Origin: Cerrena zonata
Taxonomy: Eukaryota > Basidiomycota > Agaricomycetes > Polyporales > Cerrenaceae
Length of the DNA stretch: 64,000 nt
Assembly (NCBI GenBank): GCA_038087015.1
Contig: JASBNA010000025.1
Location: forward strand, 1 to 64,000
Direction: 5' to 3'
Of this stretch, positions 37,535 to 49,145 are shown one piece after another (positions within the stretch are counted from its first letter, which is position 1; every line of letters begins with the position of its first letter). Made by a program: the position numbers and the translations under genes. The notes beneath the pieces are model-generated. The model saw only the letters and a program-made list of their open reading frames with translations, did no database searches and was not told where the DNA came from.

Positions 37535-37844
37535 TGCGTATTATATTACGCATATTGGACCAATTCACTTCCTACTTACCGGGTACACATTGATCGTAAG
37601 CTTGAACTTGAATACCTGAACTGACCTCTCAACGATCTCAACCCGAATGCAGTTTGAAATACGCAATTTGTTCCAACTGAGTTGTGAATCATAACAGAGA
37701 TCTTCCAGCCATAAAGACGAATGTGCATTATCGCTTACCAGGAGATTGTGACGAAAGCAAGGCAAGTTACGTCGCGCCTAAGCAAACCGCGCTCCTTCCT
37801 CTCGTCCTTTATCTTCATTTGCGAAGTTTCCATCTTTTCGACTC
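37535..37844. promoter_or_regulatory. Short divergent intergenic region before EMC1
   Basis: About 310 bp separate the minus-strand F-box copy and EMC1, so they would share a promoter region. No clear TATA box or CCAAT box was seen. Confidence 0.35.
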
Positions 37845-40800
37845 ATGTGGGTCTCAAGATGGCTGTTATTGGTGTCGTGTATGGTTTGGACGACACAAGC
37901 CCTACACGCATCTGAAGCTGGAATCGTTGACTGGCACAAACCCCTCCTCGGCATACCACTGACACGACCTATTTTCCACCGAACAACGCTTGATTCTGGT
38001 GCTACAAAAAGCTTGATAGTAACAGCAACGAGTAATAATGTCATTGGTGCAATTCATCCGGAGAATGGCACACTAGGTATGTGTTTGTCACACTACGTCA
38101 TAACGGGATGTCGATATATCGACAAGTATAGCGTGGAGATACTTGCTCGAGGAAAAGGATCCTATCGTAGGCTACAAAGTGCGAAATAATCGTGAGTCTC
38201 AGTGTCTTTATCCGTCGACAATATAATGACCATACCTTCCAGGCATAGCGACTCTGTCGGGACCTGGAGGTGCCACCTTGCGATTCCTGGACGTCAGCAC
38301 AGGGTCCTTACTTCATGAAACACGTCTCCATGTCCCCCAAGCGGGTCGTTTACTCCAACCTGCGAATTTAGGTGTAGGAATCGCTTTTGAGGAGTCTGGA
38401 GCAAGCGAAGATTCGTTTGTGTTGACCAACGGACATACTCTGAGACGAATTGATGGAAAGAGTGGCGAGGTTGCTTGGGGATGGAGTTCGCCTGACCAAA
38501 CGTGAGCTCAATTCGCTATTTAAATTGGCCCTGATATTTACATCTCCTAGATCTCTTGTCCTCTACTCAAATATAGTGCCTACCTCGGACGCAGTGTACT
38601 TGATTGGACTCGCAAAATCACTAACCTCTTACACAGTCCACCTCACATCAATCTCACCCGTTACCGGAGAACTCATTGCGGACGTCGACATCCCGTCAAG
38701 TATCTCGGACGGCCCTGCTGGACTACTCATACTCTCCCGTAACCTAACTTCCGGGCAGGCGACACGCTTGGCATGGTTAGAACAAGGTCGCATCCATTCT
38801 GTGTCCCTGACACCCCAGCTCAAGGAGAAGCCCGTAGTGAACAAGGGCTCGGTCTACCTGCAATTGCATGATCTGACTCTACAGAACGAAGGTCTCTTCG
38901 TGGCTATCAAGGAAGATGGCAGTGGACGTGTAATCAAGCTTGCAGATGACGGCGCACTGAAGAGCATTTGGGAATTCGCGGACTCGGTCAGTTATGTTTT
39001 CTCCAAAACAAAGGAGGGTTCACTGACTTGTCCTCAGGCTCATTCTGCGAAGCATACGGAATCCCATTATACCGGTGGTTTAGACAAAGACGGGATGCCT
39101 TATATTGGTCGCGTCTTTTGGTCTCATCTTCATGCGGTAGGTATCATTCAGTTGAAATAATACGTCTTATACTCATGTTCCCATAGAAAGCATCTGCACA
39201 TATCTTTGCTCCTCATTTGGGCGAAGGGAAAGGTCTTGTTGCTGGTTTCACCTTCCCCTTCGAAACCAGCCAGCATGGAATTATCACTACCGTAAGACTC
39301 CATATTTTGCTTTCAATATTAGTGGCTCATACATTTTAGGTTGCAATGGATGCTGCGAACCCTGCAGAGCTCCAAGTACTTTCTCGTTTAGTCCTCACGA
39401 CTACCACCGGCTCGGTTCAACTCTGGCAGCAAGACCAACACCAATGGACACGTGAGGAGAGTTTGACAGACGTCCGGGTTGCAGAAATGGTCGAGCTTCC
39501 TGAACCATTGGTGGCCGCCTCCCAACTCGGAGCAGAAGAGACAGAATCATTCGGCTCTCGACTGCAAAGACAGTTGACCGATGCACAGGTAAATCGAGCA
39601 TGTTGTATTAGGCTGCCTCAGCTCATTAAGACTTCTTAGGATTTCCCACAATATGCTATTAACTTTGTCAAACGATTTGCGACAGGATCGTATGCATCCG
39701 CCTCGTCTTCCGTCGCACCGGAATCGAATGATACCTCGGCCTTGTTCCGCGACACCTTCGGATTCCGGAAAATAATCGTTGCTGCTACTTCGCACGGCAA
39801 GATTTTTGGCATTGACTCGGCCAATGGAGAGATCGTCTGGAGTAAAGTGTTTGGATTGGGTTGGGCAGTTGAAGTTGGCGCACGCGTATTCCCCCTCAAA
39901 ATATTCACCCTGAAGACAGTCGGAGACGGCGATGTACCCCAAGTTGCAGTCGTTGCACAAAGAAAGGCAGACAATGTGAGTGGTTCCGTTTCATCCAAGA
40001 TATGTACTAACAACATCTGTAGGGACTGAGTGATACTGTCGTGTTCTACTTTAATGCCCTCACCGGTGAGGATGTGACAGAAGCATCTGCAGGTGTCGAT
40101 CTGCTGCAAGGCAAGGATGTGATTGCTGGTTCCCTTGTCGAGGCCTACCTACTCCATCACGAAAACAACAGATTCATTGCTCTCCTGGATGAGTATCTAC
40201 AGGTATGTTATATTTCGTTCCTCAAGGTATATTGCTCATGTTCTCCAGGTTCAACTCTTCCCCGAAACGCCGGAAACCGAAGCATCTTTCCAAAGCTTAG
40301 CCCCGTCTATCCACTTCCCTCTTCGTACGGGTAGTGCTGGATCCCATCGTCTCGGAGGACATAAGGTGTCTACGGAGAAAGAGTTCACAGGGAAACACAT
40401 CGCCTACCCAATTTGGACCGCGAGTCTTCCTCCCAATGAAGACATTCGCTCGATTATCACTCGCCCGAGAGAGCCAGTAGCATCCCTTGGCAAGGTCCTC
40501 GGAAACCGGACGACCCTTTACAAATACCTTAACCCTGGAATCGTTGTCCTACTCACTGCTGGTGGTCCTCCAACCGGACCGGCGAGTTCGTGTGGTGTCT
40601 ACGCTGTTGATGGAGTGAAAGGGACTATTTTATATCACGCGAGCGTTCCGCCGTCTGGCGGGGCGTGTGATGTCAAGGCTGCATTCACGGAGAATTGGCT
40701 TGTGTATCATTATTATGATGCAGATGCTGTCGGGGTGGATCAAGCCAAGAGCTATAGGATGGTGTCCGTTGAGTTCTATGAAGGCTCTCAAGTGGATGAC

Positions 40801-41521
40801 AAAGTCGGCAGGTCCGTGTTTAATTACTTCCGCCCATTGCAATATTCATTAAATTCAAATCATCTTATTTAGTTCGGACCTAACTTCGTATTCTGACGAC
40901 TCGACGAAGATTTCTATCTACGAGAAGAGTTTCGTGTTCCCTCGAGGGATCTCTGCCATTACGACAACTTCCACAAAATACGGCATCACAATTAAGGATA
41001 TTGTCGGTGAGTAGCATCCATAACGATTTACTCTATGTAGTCCATTGAGCACTGCGATACTCTAGTTGCAAATACCAACCACCAGGTGCAATCCTTCCCT
41101 CGTCGTTTCCTCGATCCTCGACGACCGAATCGCAAGCCAACTTCTGAAGAACAAGAGGAATGGCTGATGCAATATGACCCGCTTATTCCGGACGACCCCA
41201 AACATGTCTTATCCCATAAATATCAGGTTCGTATCATCGCATCACGTTCGTTTGTGGCTATACTTATGCTCGTTAAAGGTTGCTCGCATTCGTAAAATCA
41301 TCACCTCCCCCGCACTCCTCGAGTCTACCTCCTTGGTGTTCGGCTACGGTGTCGACTTGTTCTTCACTCGTGTTGCACCATCGAAGACGTTTGATGTCCT
41401 CAGCGAAAACTTCAACAAGATTCAGCTCGTACTCACGATAGGCGGTCTTGCCCTCGCAATCCTCATCACAAAACCTATGGTTCGCAGAAAGAAGCTCCGG
41501 GAACGTTGGTATGACTCATAG
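37845..41521 (+). CDS. EMC1: ER membrane protein complex subunit 1 (1018 aa, 13 exons)
   Basis: Largest subunit of the EMC, the ER insertase for tail-anchored and multi-pass proteins; its lumenal beta-propellers cap the complex. Exons: 37845-38076, 38132-38191, 38243-38501, 38551-38986, 39038-39136, 39187-39291, 39340-39588, 39640-39975, 40023-40202, 40249-40811, 40873-41006, 41066-41226, 41279-41521; all in frame. The signal peptide MWVSRWLL..WTTQA is followed by the family landmarks VDWHKPLLG, NGTLAWRY, IATLSGPGGATLRFLD, ESHYTGGLDKDGMPYIGRVF, a FGFRKIIVAATSHGKIFGID block, and the C-terminal DUF1620 part: SITTTSTKYGITIKDI-like, KYQVARIRKIITSPALLEST, FGYGVDLFFTRVAPSKTFD, the membrane helix LVLTIGGLALAILIT and the tail RRKKLRERWYDS. 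Length is normal. The intron at 38987-39037 is in frame and free of stops. Confidence 0.96.
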
Positions 41522-42103
41522 GTCACTGTACCGCTCTCAAGAGCGATGCCATGATTCAACGACGTTCTATAGAAGTGCATAGAATAGATATTGTCATCGT
41601 GTTGCATCTATGTATAATCTACGTACTTCTGCAATCAAACGTACAAACGCACAAATCGAGTACTATATATGATAACATACACAAATTGACTCCTGATTGT
41701 CAGAGATCAATCGATCATGGGTCTTCATGGAAAGAGGTAGACATAAGTATGGGTGACCAACATTTCTGTTTGATTTGAGGAAGAACGGATAACTTCAGTT
41801 TGAAAGACTTGAGGATCGTCCTCTATCGTGATGCCCATTCGCGACCGTGCCCCAGATCATTCAAACAATCCTCGTGCAGCAGGAAACTGCTGTTCCCGCA
41901 TATCGGAATCCTTCTTCGGACTCATGTAGTCTCAAAGTTTCAGACTTGCACAACGCAGTACTGATACTGTAGTATCTCTTCCCCTATAGCCATATCCGAT
42001 TGCATTCTAACACGTTTACCATAACCCAGTTCCACTGTCTAGGTGTGGTCCTATTTCCCGGCTTCTTGGAAATCACAACGATTAAGACTTGCTTTACTGC
42101 TAC
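41522..42103. other. Convergent intergenic region
   Basis: EMC1 and the Crinkler/RHS-like gene end towards each other here. The stretch should contain both 3' untranslated regions. No coding frame is supported. Confidence 0.4.
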
Positions 42104-44588
42104 CTACACATCTACATCGATCTTCTGGTAGAATACCCTGCTCTCCACTGTGTTTGTCCAACCCTCAGGCATAGTCCACTGGTGGATTACATTCTTGGAA
42201 CTGGAGGGGCCTACCAGCACATAGTTCAATTGAACAGGTGTGACTGTCTTCGGAGCCTTCTGCACTCTCGACCCGCCTGGCACCAGTATGTTAGTAGTCG
42301 TAGATGCGACTTCTCTTGCATATTTCTCTGTTTCCTGTTTGATTGAGTGTATGCGCGCATAACCCCTTGCTGACCCGCCATGCTTGTCCGAGATAGTCGT
42401 CTGGAAGATCCAAATTACGGGTTCTATATGGTCCTCCTTTATCATCAGGTCGACACAAAAGGAATCGAATAAGGGATTGCTTGAAGCCCAGGGCACGCAA
42501 AAACAGGTTTCTAAGGCTCCATACGCTCCTCCCTTCGGAGGCCATTCCAATTGATCTTTATCGAATTGGACTGGGGTATACTCTCGTAGGCGAAGAGGGA
42601 AGTTGAAGGCTGACGATTGTGTGGTTTCGACAAACTGTAAATCCCTGTTATTGGTCATGGGGATAAGGGATCCAGAGAGTTTGCAATTGGAGCGCATATC
42701 TTTCAGCACAGTGTGGGCTATACCTTTGAACATCCACCCAGCCAACATCGCGGTTTTCATGTCGCCTCGATAATTTTTGAACGCGCGCACGAGGGCCGTT
42801 TGTTCTCGTTCCGCGATCTGCTTAATAAGGTCCCGTGAGATCGCCCGAGACTTGAAGTCCACCATGAATGTATCCGGTGCAGTAGGATTCTTGGGTTCGA
42901 TAGGCGAGATCGCAATGACCATGTGAGAAGGAGACTCGGCAACTGATGTCATGTTTATTCCGCCTGTCGCCCTGAACATCTCTAAGAGGTGTTCCAAAGA
43001 GAGCATCTTAGCAGCGTCTTCGATCCTCCCATCCATTGTTGCGGGAAAACATATGCCATCGTAAACATCACGAGCGGCATAACCATATTGTTTCGTAGCG
43101 TGATGTATTAGAAAGCGAAACAGACGATCAGCGGCATCATCACCAGGAGAGGTGCCCAAAAAGCGCTGCCAAGCTCTCTGTTGATGTTGATCCTTTGCAT
43201 CGACGTCAGAGCTGTCTGGTGATTGACTGAGCCCTTTCAGTATACCTGCTGACAATACCCGGTAGTGTGCATTCAATCTCAACCTGAGTCAAATATGAGA
43301 AAACAAAAAGACGTGAGTAGTAGAGCAATAATAACTCACCCTGCCTCGAGCTCCTTCTTGCTCCACAGAGGCATCCCTAAGACAGTGGCCGTACACTTTT
43401 TGGATCGATTACGGTTGGAACAGGAAGTTTGAACAGGAAAGAGGTAATTGCAGGGTACCACCAAGTTGTAAGGTGGACACGTTTTCTCCCAGTCATTGTC
43501 AATTAGACACCAAACGATGTCTTTGATGTGTTTAGCGAGGGGCATGAGATTATAGAGTGGCGGTATAATGTAGACATTATTCTGATAAAAAAGACGTGTC
43601 TCCTCCTGCATCCTGAAAACGATGGTTTTCCTCATCGTTATCAAGCATATAAGCATGTACCAAAGCCAAGTAGACTTCCCTACAAATAAATTAGTTATTT
43701 TCTGATCACGGGAGAATTACACTACAAACCAGTGCCGGGTTGCCCGGTGACAAGGACACCATTACTGGGAGTCCACTGTTGAAGGTGGAGGACCCGATCG
43801 AAAAGTGTCCGGTACGATTCCGGAACAATGAATGACTGCGCAGTCAGCATGAGTGCCCCTAAGCGATGTGAGAGATCGGTTTCACCAGCGGCATCGAATG
43901 CAAGCGGTATAATTGATCGTTCAGACGTTTCCCGGAAGTCCTTCGTTCGCCAGTATGCACAGAAAGAGGACCATTGCGATTCCTCCAGTTTCCATTGACC
44001 TAAGACAAATGTAAGCACCCCAAAAATATTGTAAATAGAGAGAGAACTTGCTGAAAGGGCCGGTGCGTATATCGCTGTCTCGTCTTGACAGCATGGAATC
44101 TAAAATAAAATGTGTAACGACTCAAATATACAAATAACATGAGTTTGAGACCTACCTGAATCAAGGCAAACAAGAATATCTATAATCTCATTTTCATCCG
44201 GCGCAGGACCATCGGGGAAGTACTTCCTCAGTCGACGTGACGGTTGCATCAGCGAATGCCGAGTATTTGCCTGAAGCCATATCACAATGGCTTCTGGATC
44301 ATGGTCCGCTATAGAGATTGACATGTTGCCAAACTAGTTCAAAGAGAAAGAGAATGCACGAATAAGAAACAGCCCTTGACGTTACAATGGTTCAGAAAAA
44401 AGTAGACCAACCATAAAAAGATTCATAGGTATCTTATCACCGAAGTATGGCCCGAAAGCAGGACTCTGGCGGATTTGTGTTTCCAACCGATCAACGTCTG
44501 CAGTCTGTGAGACATAGATAGGATGGGGCAACAGGGGGCCAGATGGCATGTATACATTGTAGCGGTCAAGGGGTTGTGGGACGTCCAT
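42104..44588 (-). CDS. Crinkler/RHS-like P-loop NTPase protein
   Basis: Exons 44412-44663 (start uncertain), 44156-44333, 44052-44099, 43730-43999, 43340-43679 and 42104-43283 join in frame. A conserved-looking N-terminal part (RYNVYMPSGPLLPHP, FGPYFGDKIPMNLFM) precedes NGVLVTGQPGTGKSTWLWYM, a Walker A motif interrupted by an intron. A long C-terminal region includes AARDVYDGICFPATM, SRAISRDLIKQIAEREQTAL and ends VESRVFYQKIDVDV. This layout is that of Crinkler-RHS-type proteins, which are abundant and lineage-specific in mushrooms and linked in the literature to conflict or effector roles; my assignment is by overall look, not by search. I start at Met 44588, but the frame is open to 44663, so an upstream exon is likely. 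The intron at 44000-44051 has a GC donor. Confidence 0.65.
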
Positions 44589-44977
44589 GTACGCGGTGAT
44601 ACAGAGAACTTGCTGTAGTGTTTTCCTGTACGTTGACTCAGAAGGGTAGGGGAAGGCAATTTCCTAATTAGGGCGGCTGTATCTATACGAAAGTCATCAG
44701 TTATGCAATTCCTGTGCGTGTGTTCTTTAAGGAGGAGACGAGAAGGTTTGGATCTGGCGCCCATGCGGCACCACGTCAATCAAGTGCTTGTTTCATTCGC
44801 CAAAAATTGAACATGTCTATTCAGCCGTTTCCGTCAGTCACATGGCATTTGGAGAGGGATTCAGGTCAAATAGTCGCATTCGAGATAATATGTACAGTAC
44901 GTAATGATATCACCAACCACTTAGCCTTTTTGTTGTTGTTTACTTCGGTCTGCAAAAGCTCGGGAGAGTTCTTGTGG
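44589..44977. other. Divergent region between the Crinkler/RHS-like gene and an F-box copy
   Basis: Holds the unresolved N-terminal exon(s) of the minus-strand gene and the upstream side of the plus-strand F-box-family copy. The typical ubiquitin-like Crinkler N-terminus was looked for on the minus strand and not found. Confidence 0.35.
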
Positions 44978-47241
44978 ATGGACTTATCATACATGGAAGG
45001 ACTTTTGGACGGCAGCCTCATTGAGGTGATTCGACATATTGATGTTGCCACATTTCTTGAGTTTAGATTGGTACGTCGTTGACCTCTCTATGTACCCCGA
45101 GTTCAATTTATGCGACGTAGACTTCCAGAAGAATCTATAGTCTTTCTCTTCTGAAGCATGTGTGGATGATATTATCACACTGCGAAATCGTGGCCGGGAA
45201 CCTTCCCTTTGCGTCGTACTGGAAAGAGATCGACCCGTTATATGTTTCCCAACTCAAACTATTGGTACTTCACGCACTTAGGTTAAACTACAAGACCGAA
45301 CACCGTCGACCACCTTTTATTATTCCCATACACCGGGCTTGATTCGTTACCTGGGTTCGCCTCATTCACTAACGCTGGCTTCTCGTCGCCTCCTTTGACG
45401 ACGTCTCGAGCCCAATATGTCTTTGGTCAATAAATTCGTTATTGGCTCATACACTGGCATCCAATACTCCTCTTGCTGAAGCCTAGCCTCCCCGGTGAGC
45501 AATGGCGCCATCGATGTTAACGCTTCCTCCGTAACTCTCGCCCTGGAACTTCACAGAAGGTGCGTGTTATCTTGATGATGATATTGTAATAATTTTAGCA
45601 GTACTCCATGCATTGAAATCCTGAAAATTGTGGAAACAGGCCGGAAGTGGAGGTTCTCCAGACTTGCATCTGTTACGGACGTCTCGCATCTTAGGTTCAT
45701 ACGAGGCTCGTTTCTTGGTATTTCAATGAGTCATAGCCTCAATGTTGCCTCCGTCGTCGAATGGGAGTCTCTATCGGTGGAAATGTTACGTCCTGGTCCT
45801 GATCTACAGGTAAGCCCCTATGTCTTTATCTACTAATCAGACGAGCTAATTATGGCTCAATATACTCTGCAGGGAGGCGCAATTGCTACGCGTCTATCTC
45901 AAGATTGACTGGCAGTCGTGCGAAGACAGGTAAAAGAAATATATATGACTCCCTCCTCCACAAAGACTGGGAGATTCAAATTTTGGAACGAATACATACT
46001 TTCCTTTCTGGTAGGATCAGCTTCGTTCTCCGAGTCTACCTTCTACCACCCGGAAAGTCATGCGACTACATCATCCCTGAGGCTCTGTTTCAGTTCTGAC
46101 AAAGGTATATTTGTGTACGAAGTTTACTGCGATCCAACAAAATCGCTTCTCTTCCTGAAACTCTTACTGCACCCCTACAACAGGGAAACGTGCGATTGGG
46201 CGACATTATCTGATTCGTGTGGTATTCGACGCCACTCTAGGAGTCAGCGGAGGATCAGCTTCGTGGATGCCAGGGATCCGACGACCTTTGCACATTTGTC
46301 ACAGCTAGACTTCCTTCAGGAGGGATTGATGGTGATCCCGTTCTGTTCGAATAGCTGGATTCTTCGATGCCGGCGCTATATGCTCCGAGTCTAGGTGTCC
46401 GTGATTTCGATGAAGCCAGAGGAATTGGTGTTTTCGGGAATGCTTTCGGAAAGTTATGCATCTACGATTTCAGTGGGTCCGACCCATCTCATTTCCAGGA
46501 GTGCTATAAGCGTGAACTCCATGCTGATTCCTATATGGGCGAAGAACTTCTTCCGACAGTCAGTATCTGATATTATCTCCAATACATCCGGTCTCAGTAT
46601 CTTCACAGAAACCTATACCGTCTATAGCATGCCCCCCCTTCCCATATAATCAATATCTGACAAAATACGATAAACTGTACGCATTTTGGAGATCTCACCG
46701 ACCATTGAACATTCCCCACAACTGGTCAACAGACTTCAAAGATGAAGAATACGTGGAGCTTTACTCCAGTCACATCAGCCTTCATACTGCATTTTCTCTA
46801 GACATCGAAAGAGCTGCTCATTATTACGGTCGGCCCATCCCTCTTTTCATGCACAACGCAATGGATACCGCGATCATCAGTATCGGAGGTCTTCTCTTCA
46901 TATGGGCAGGTGAAGATTCTTGGAGTAACGGCTTGACGATTGCGAAACCAAACCTGACCTTACCCCAAGTCGTCGACTTACTGAACAGCCATCGATTAAG
47001 AGATGTTTCTGCTGTGCATGTGGCGAAGGTTGATGCACAAACAGTATCTCTGTCAGCTTTTCGTTGGGTATGGCTATGGGAAGTGTATAGTTTTCGTCGC
47101 AATCGGTGGCGGGAGTTAGCGAGACGAGGTGGAAGAGTTGAGGACGATCGTTTGGATGACGAGGAGATAGTACGCTGTGTCAGAATTCCACCAAGTACGT
47201 GGAAGAAGTATAACTCGTCTCAAGCTAGGAATGAGTTCTAG
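44978..47241 (+). pseudogene. F-box-family paralogue, partly open
   Basis: The start MDLSYMEGLLDGSLIEVIRH with IDVATFLEFRL matches the F-box of the 37-kb copy. It continues after a likely intron as GNLPFASYWKEIDPLYVSQL, LVLHALRLNYKTEH and WVRLIH, then TAA at 45370-45372. In the same frame RWLLVASFDDVSSPICLWSI follows. Later blocks are IEILKIVETGRKWRFSRLAS (45610), ISMSHSLNVASVVEW, LGVRDFDEARGIGVFGNAFG (46390) and a long open end at 46705-47241 with DTAIISIGGLLFIWAG and FRWVWLWEVYSFRRNR. Part of the 45.8-46.4 kb stretch is broken up by stops. The last 178-codon exon is well preserved, so this copy decayed recently or is misread by my exon model. Confidence 0.6.
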
Positions 47242-48900
47242 TAAGTATCGAGTTGTACGGATAGCAATGTCATTAGGCCTGTGTTTTAGTTAATCTCGCA
47301 ACTTTCATGAGTGGCACAGGAGAAGGATTTCACTTTGCCTATCCTCAGAGTTCAAACGTTGACTGGGAGAAGGTGGCCTGAATTGCACAAATGACCATGC
47401 AGGTCACGAATCGCCTTATTATCCAAAGCATAGCTAGAGAAGTGATTGTCAATGCGATCAGAATGAGAGAGAGCGGACGAGCAAGAGAAAATCGGTATAC
47501 AAGATAGCGATACCCAAAGAGACTCAGTGCACGGTGTACAAGCCTCAAAATAAACAATCGGAGTAAGTGCACACGCGAGAAATGGTTTTCAGCCGTCGCA
47601 CCTTCAGCTGAAAGTGTGTCAACTGAGACCACAAAAGATTGCATCTAGCAAGACGATAATTATGAGTACCGATTAAACATATGTGGCAAGGTCGGAGAAA
47701 ATATACAATGGACTCCTCGATCGTTTGCGCGGCCACGATGCAGGATTTGGATGTCAAGCTTTCAAGAGTAACTGGAAAATTGTGGTAACGAAACAATTGA
47801 ATATTTGTAAGAGTACAACTGCGGTGTAAGATACGTTGTCGTATAAAAGACAACAATGGAGCATGTCGAAGATGATCGTCCGCATGTCCTTGCCATGGTA
47901 AGCTAAAAATAACGAGGAGAACACGCGGTTCGATTGACAGTGAACAAAAGGATTCGGAGGAGTGGAGGTGTAGACGGACTGTCTCGAACATAGACAAAAT
48001 CCCTTGATAGACGTCACAAGTGAGGTGCTCGCTCCGAGATGAGTTGGGCATTGTGGCGAACACTTCTTTACCCACACTGTGAGGGAGTCGTGGTCGACCT
48101 TCTCGTTGATTCAAGTACAAGGTGAGGCGAGAAGACTGCGGGGTTCTTTCCATTCGTGATGCCTATTCCAAGAATTGTCGAACATAGAGGCTTGTCCTTG
48201 AAAGGACCCAGCACAAGGTGTCAATTTTCGAGGTTCTGATGCTACGTTTGCTTACATGCAAGCACGAGCATACAACCATTTGCTCCCTTCTGTGATAATG
48301 GGATTCAAGAACAGCGTTTCCTATCCGTTTGTGAGGGTCCTATGGACGCTACTGGAGGTCGACGGTCTTACCCAACCAAGGTATTACGTTGCTTCATACT
48401 TCCGGAAGTTCAGTGAACTGGTCATCGCTAATTTATCGAAGGTGCTTACCTGCATGTCCATGGGAATCGCGCGCATCCAAGTCTTACGTCGATAAAGATG
48501 ACATCTTCGAAAAGGCTGTCCACGGTGTTCCCGAATGAGGGGGATATGTTCAGAGGGTGCTATCATTCGAATCTCTCGCAGCAGGGGCCTTATAAGTATA
48601 TACCGATATGAAAGCGAGACGATAGCGGCCGAGGGGATGTGCTAGTGCGCTCAGGTCGGGAGGATGCACCCGTCGGAACAGGTACGGCGTATGGGGAGGT
48701 GGTCTGCAGACCAGCGGTAGAACCATCGAAATGATGCGTGGCTCTGACGTGAGCAAACGCGACATACGTCGATAAGGGCGATGTTGACACTGGGCGGGGT
48801 TGGGGATGAGCAATGTGACATATATGCTGGATGTTGGGGGGACTAAGGCCGCCGCTGTTGCCCACGATGAGCTCGAGGCGGATATATGGTCGGTAGAAGA
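47242..48900. other. No supported gene; open frames of unknown value
   Basis: A 202-codon minus frame at 47545-48153 (MERTPQSSRLTLYLNQREGR start) has no recognised motif or splice partner. Two overlapping minus frames at 48550-49003 lie in GC-rich DNA upstream of aconitase and are Pro/Ser-rich, as random frames in such DNA often are. I would not call any of them genes without transcript data. Confidence 0.35.
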
Positions 48901-49145
48901 GCGGGGGAGGGCGGAGGATGATTGGCTGGAGGGGAGATCCGGACAGCCGGGCATAAAAGGCTTGCGTTGATTGGCTTCGGGGGGCAGGGGCCGACGGAAT
49001 CACGAGGAGGTTAAATACATCGTAGGCCAGTAGCCGGCGTTTGCCGTACCTCTCTCCTCGTCGGTTTTCTTCCTCTCCTCTTCTTCATCTCTCTCCACCA
49101 TCGTCACTCCTTCTCTGGGTGTCGTCGTGCTCATCGTCTGCGACG
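48901..49145 (+). promoter_or_regulatory. Aconitase promoter with two inverted CCAAT boxes
   Basis: GATTGGCT, the reverse complement of AGCCAATC, occurs twice, around 48919-48926 and 48969-48976, about 225 and 175 bp before the aconitase ATG. A TATA-like TTAAATA lies near 49011. CCAAT boxes are bound by the fungal HAP/CBC complex, which with HapX-type partners is known to control iron-using enzymes such as aconitase. The paired spacing (50 bp) fits a promoter element; binding here is inferred. Confidence 0.5.

Noticed and set aside
47545..48153. 202-codon minus-strand frame
   Set aside because: Long enough to notice but with no domain, no plausible neighbours and a random-looking composition; kept only as an unsupported frame.
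48550..49003. Overlapping 134- and 137-codon minus frames upstream of aconitase
   Set aside because: Both frames are open at once in GC-rich promoter DNA, Pro/Ser-rich and without motifs or splice partners.
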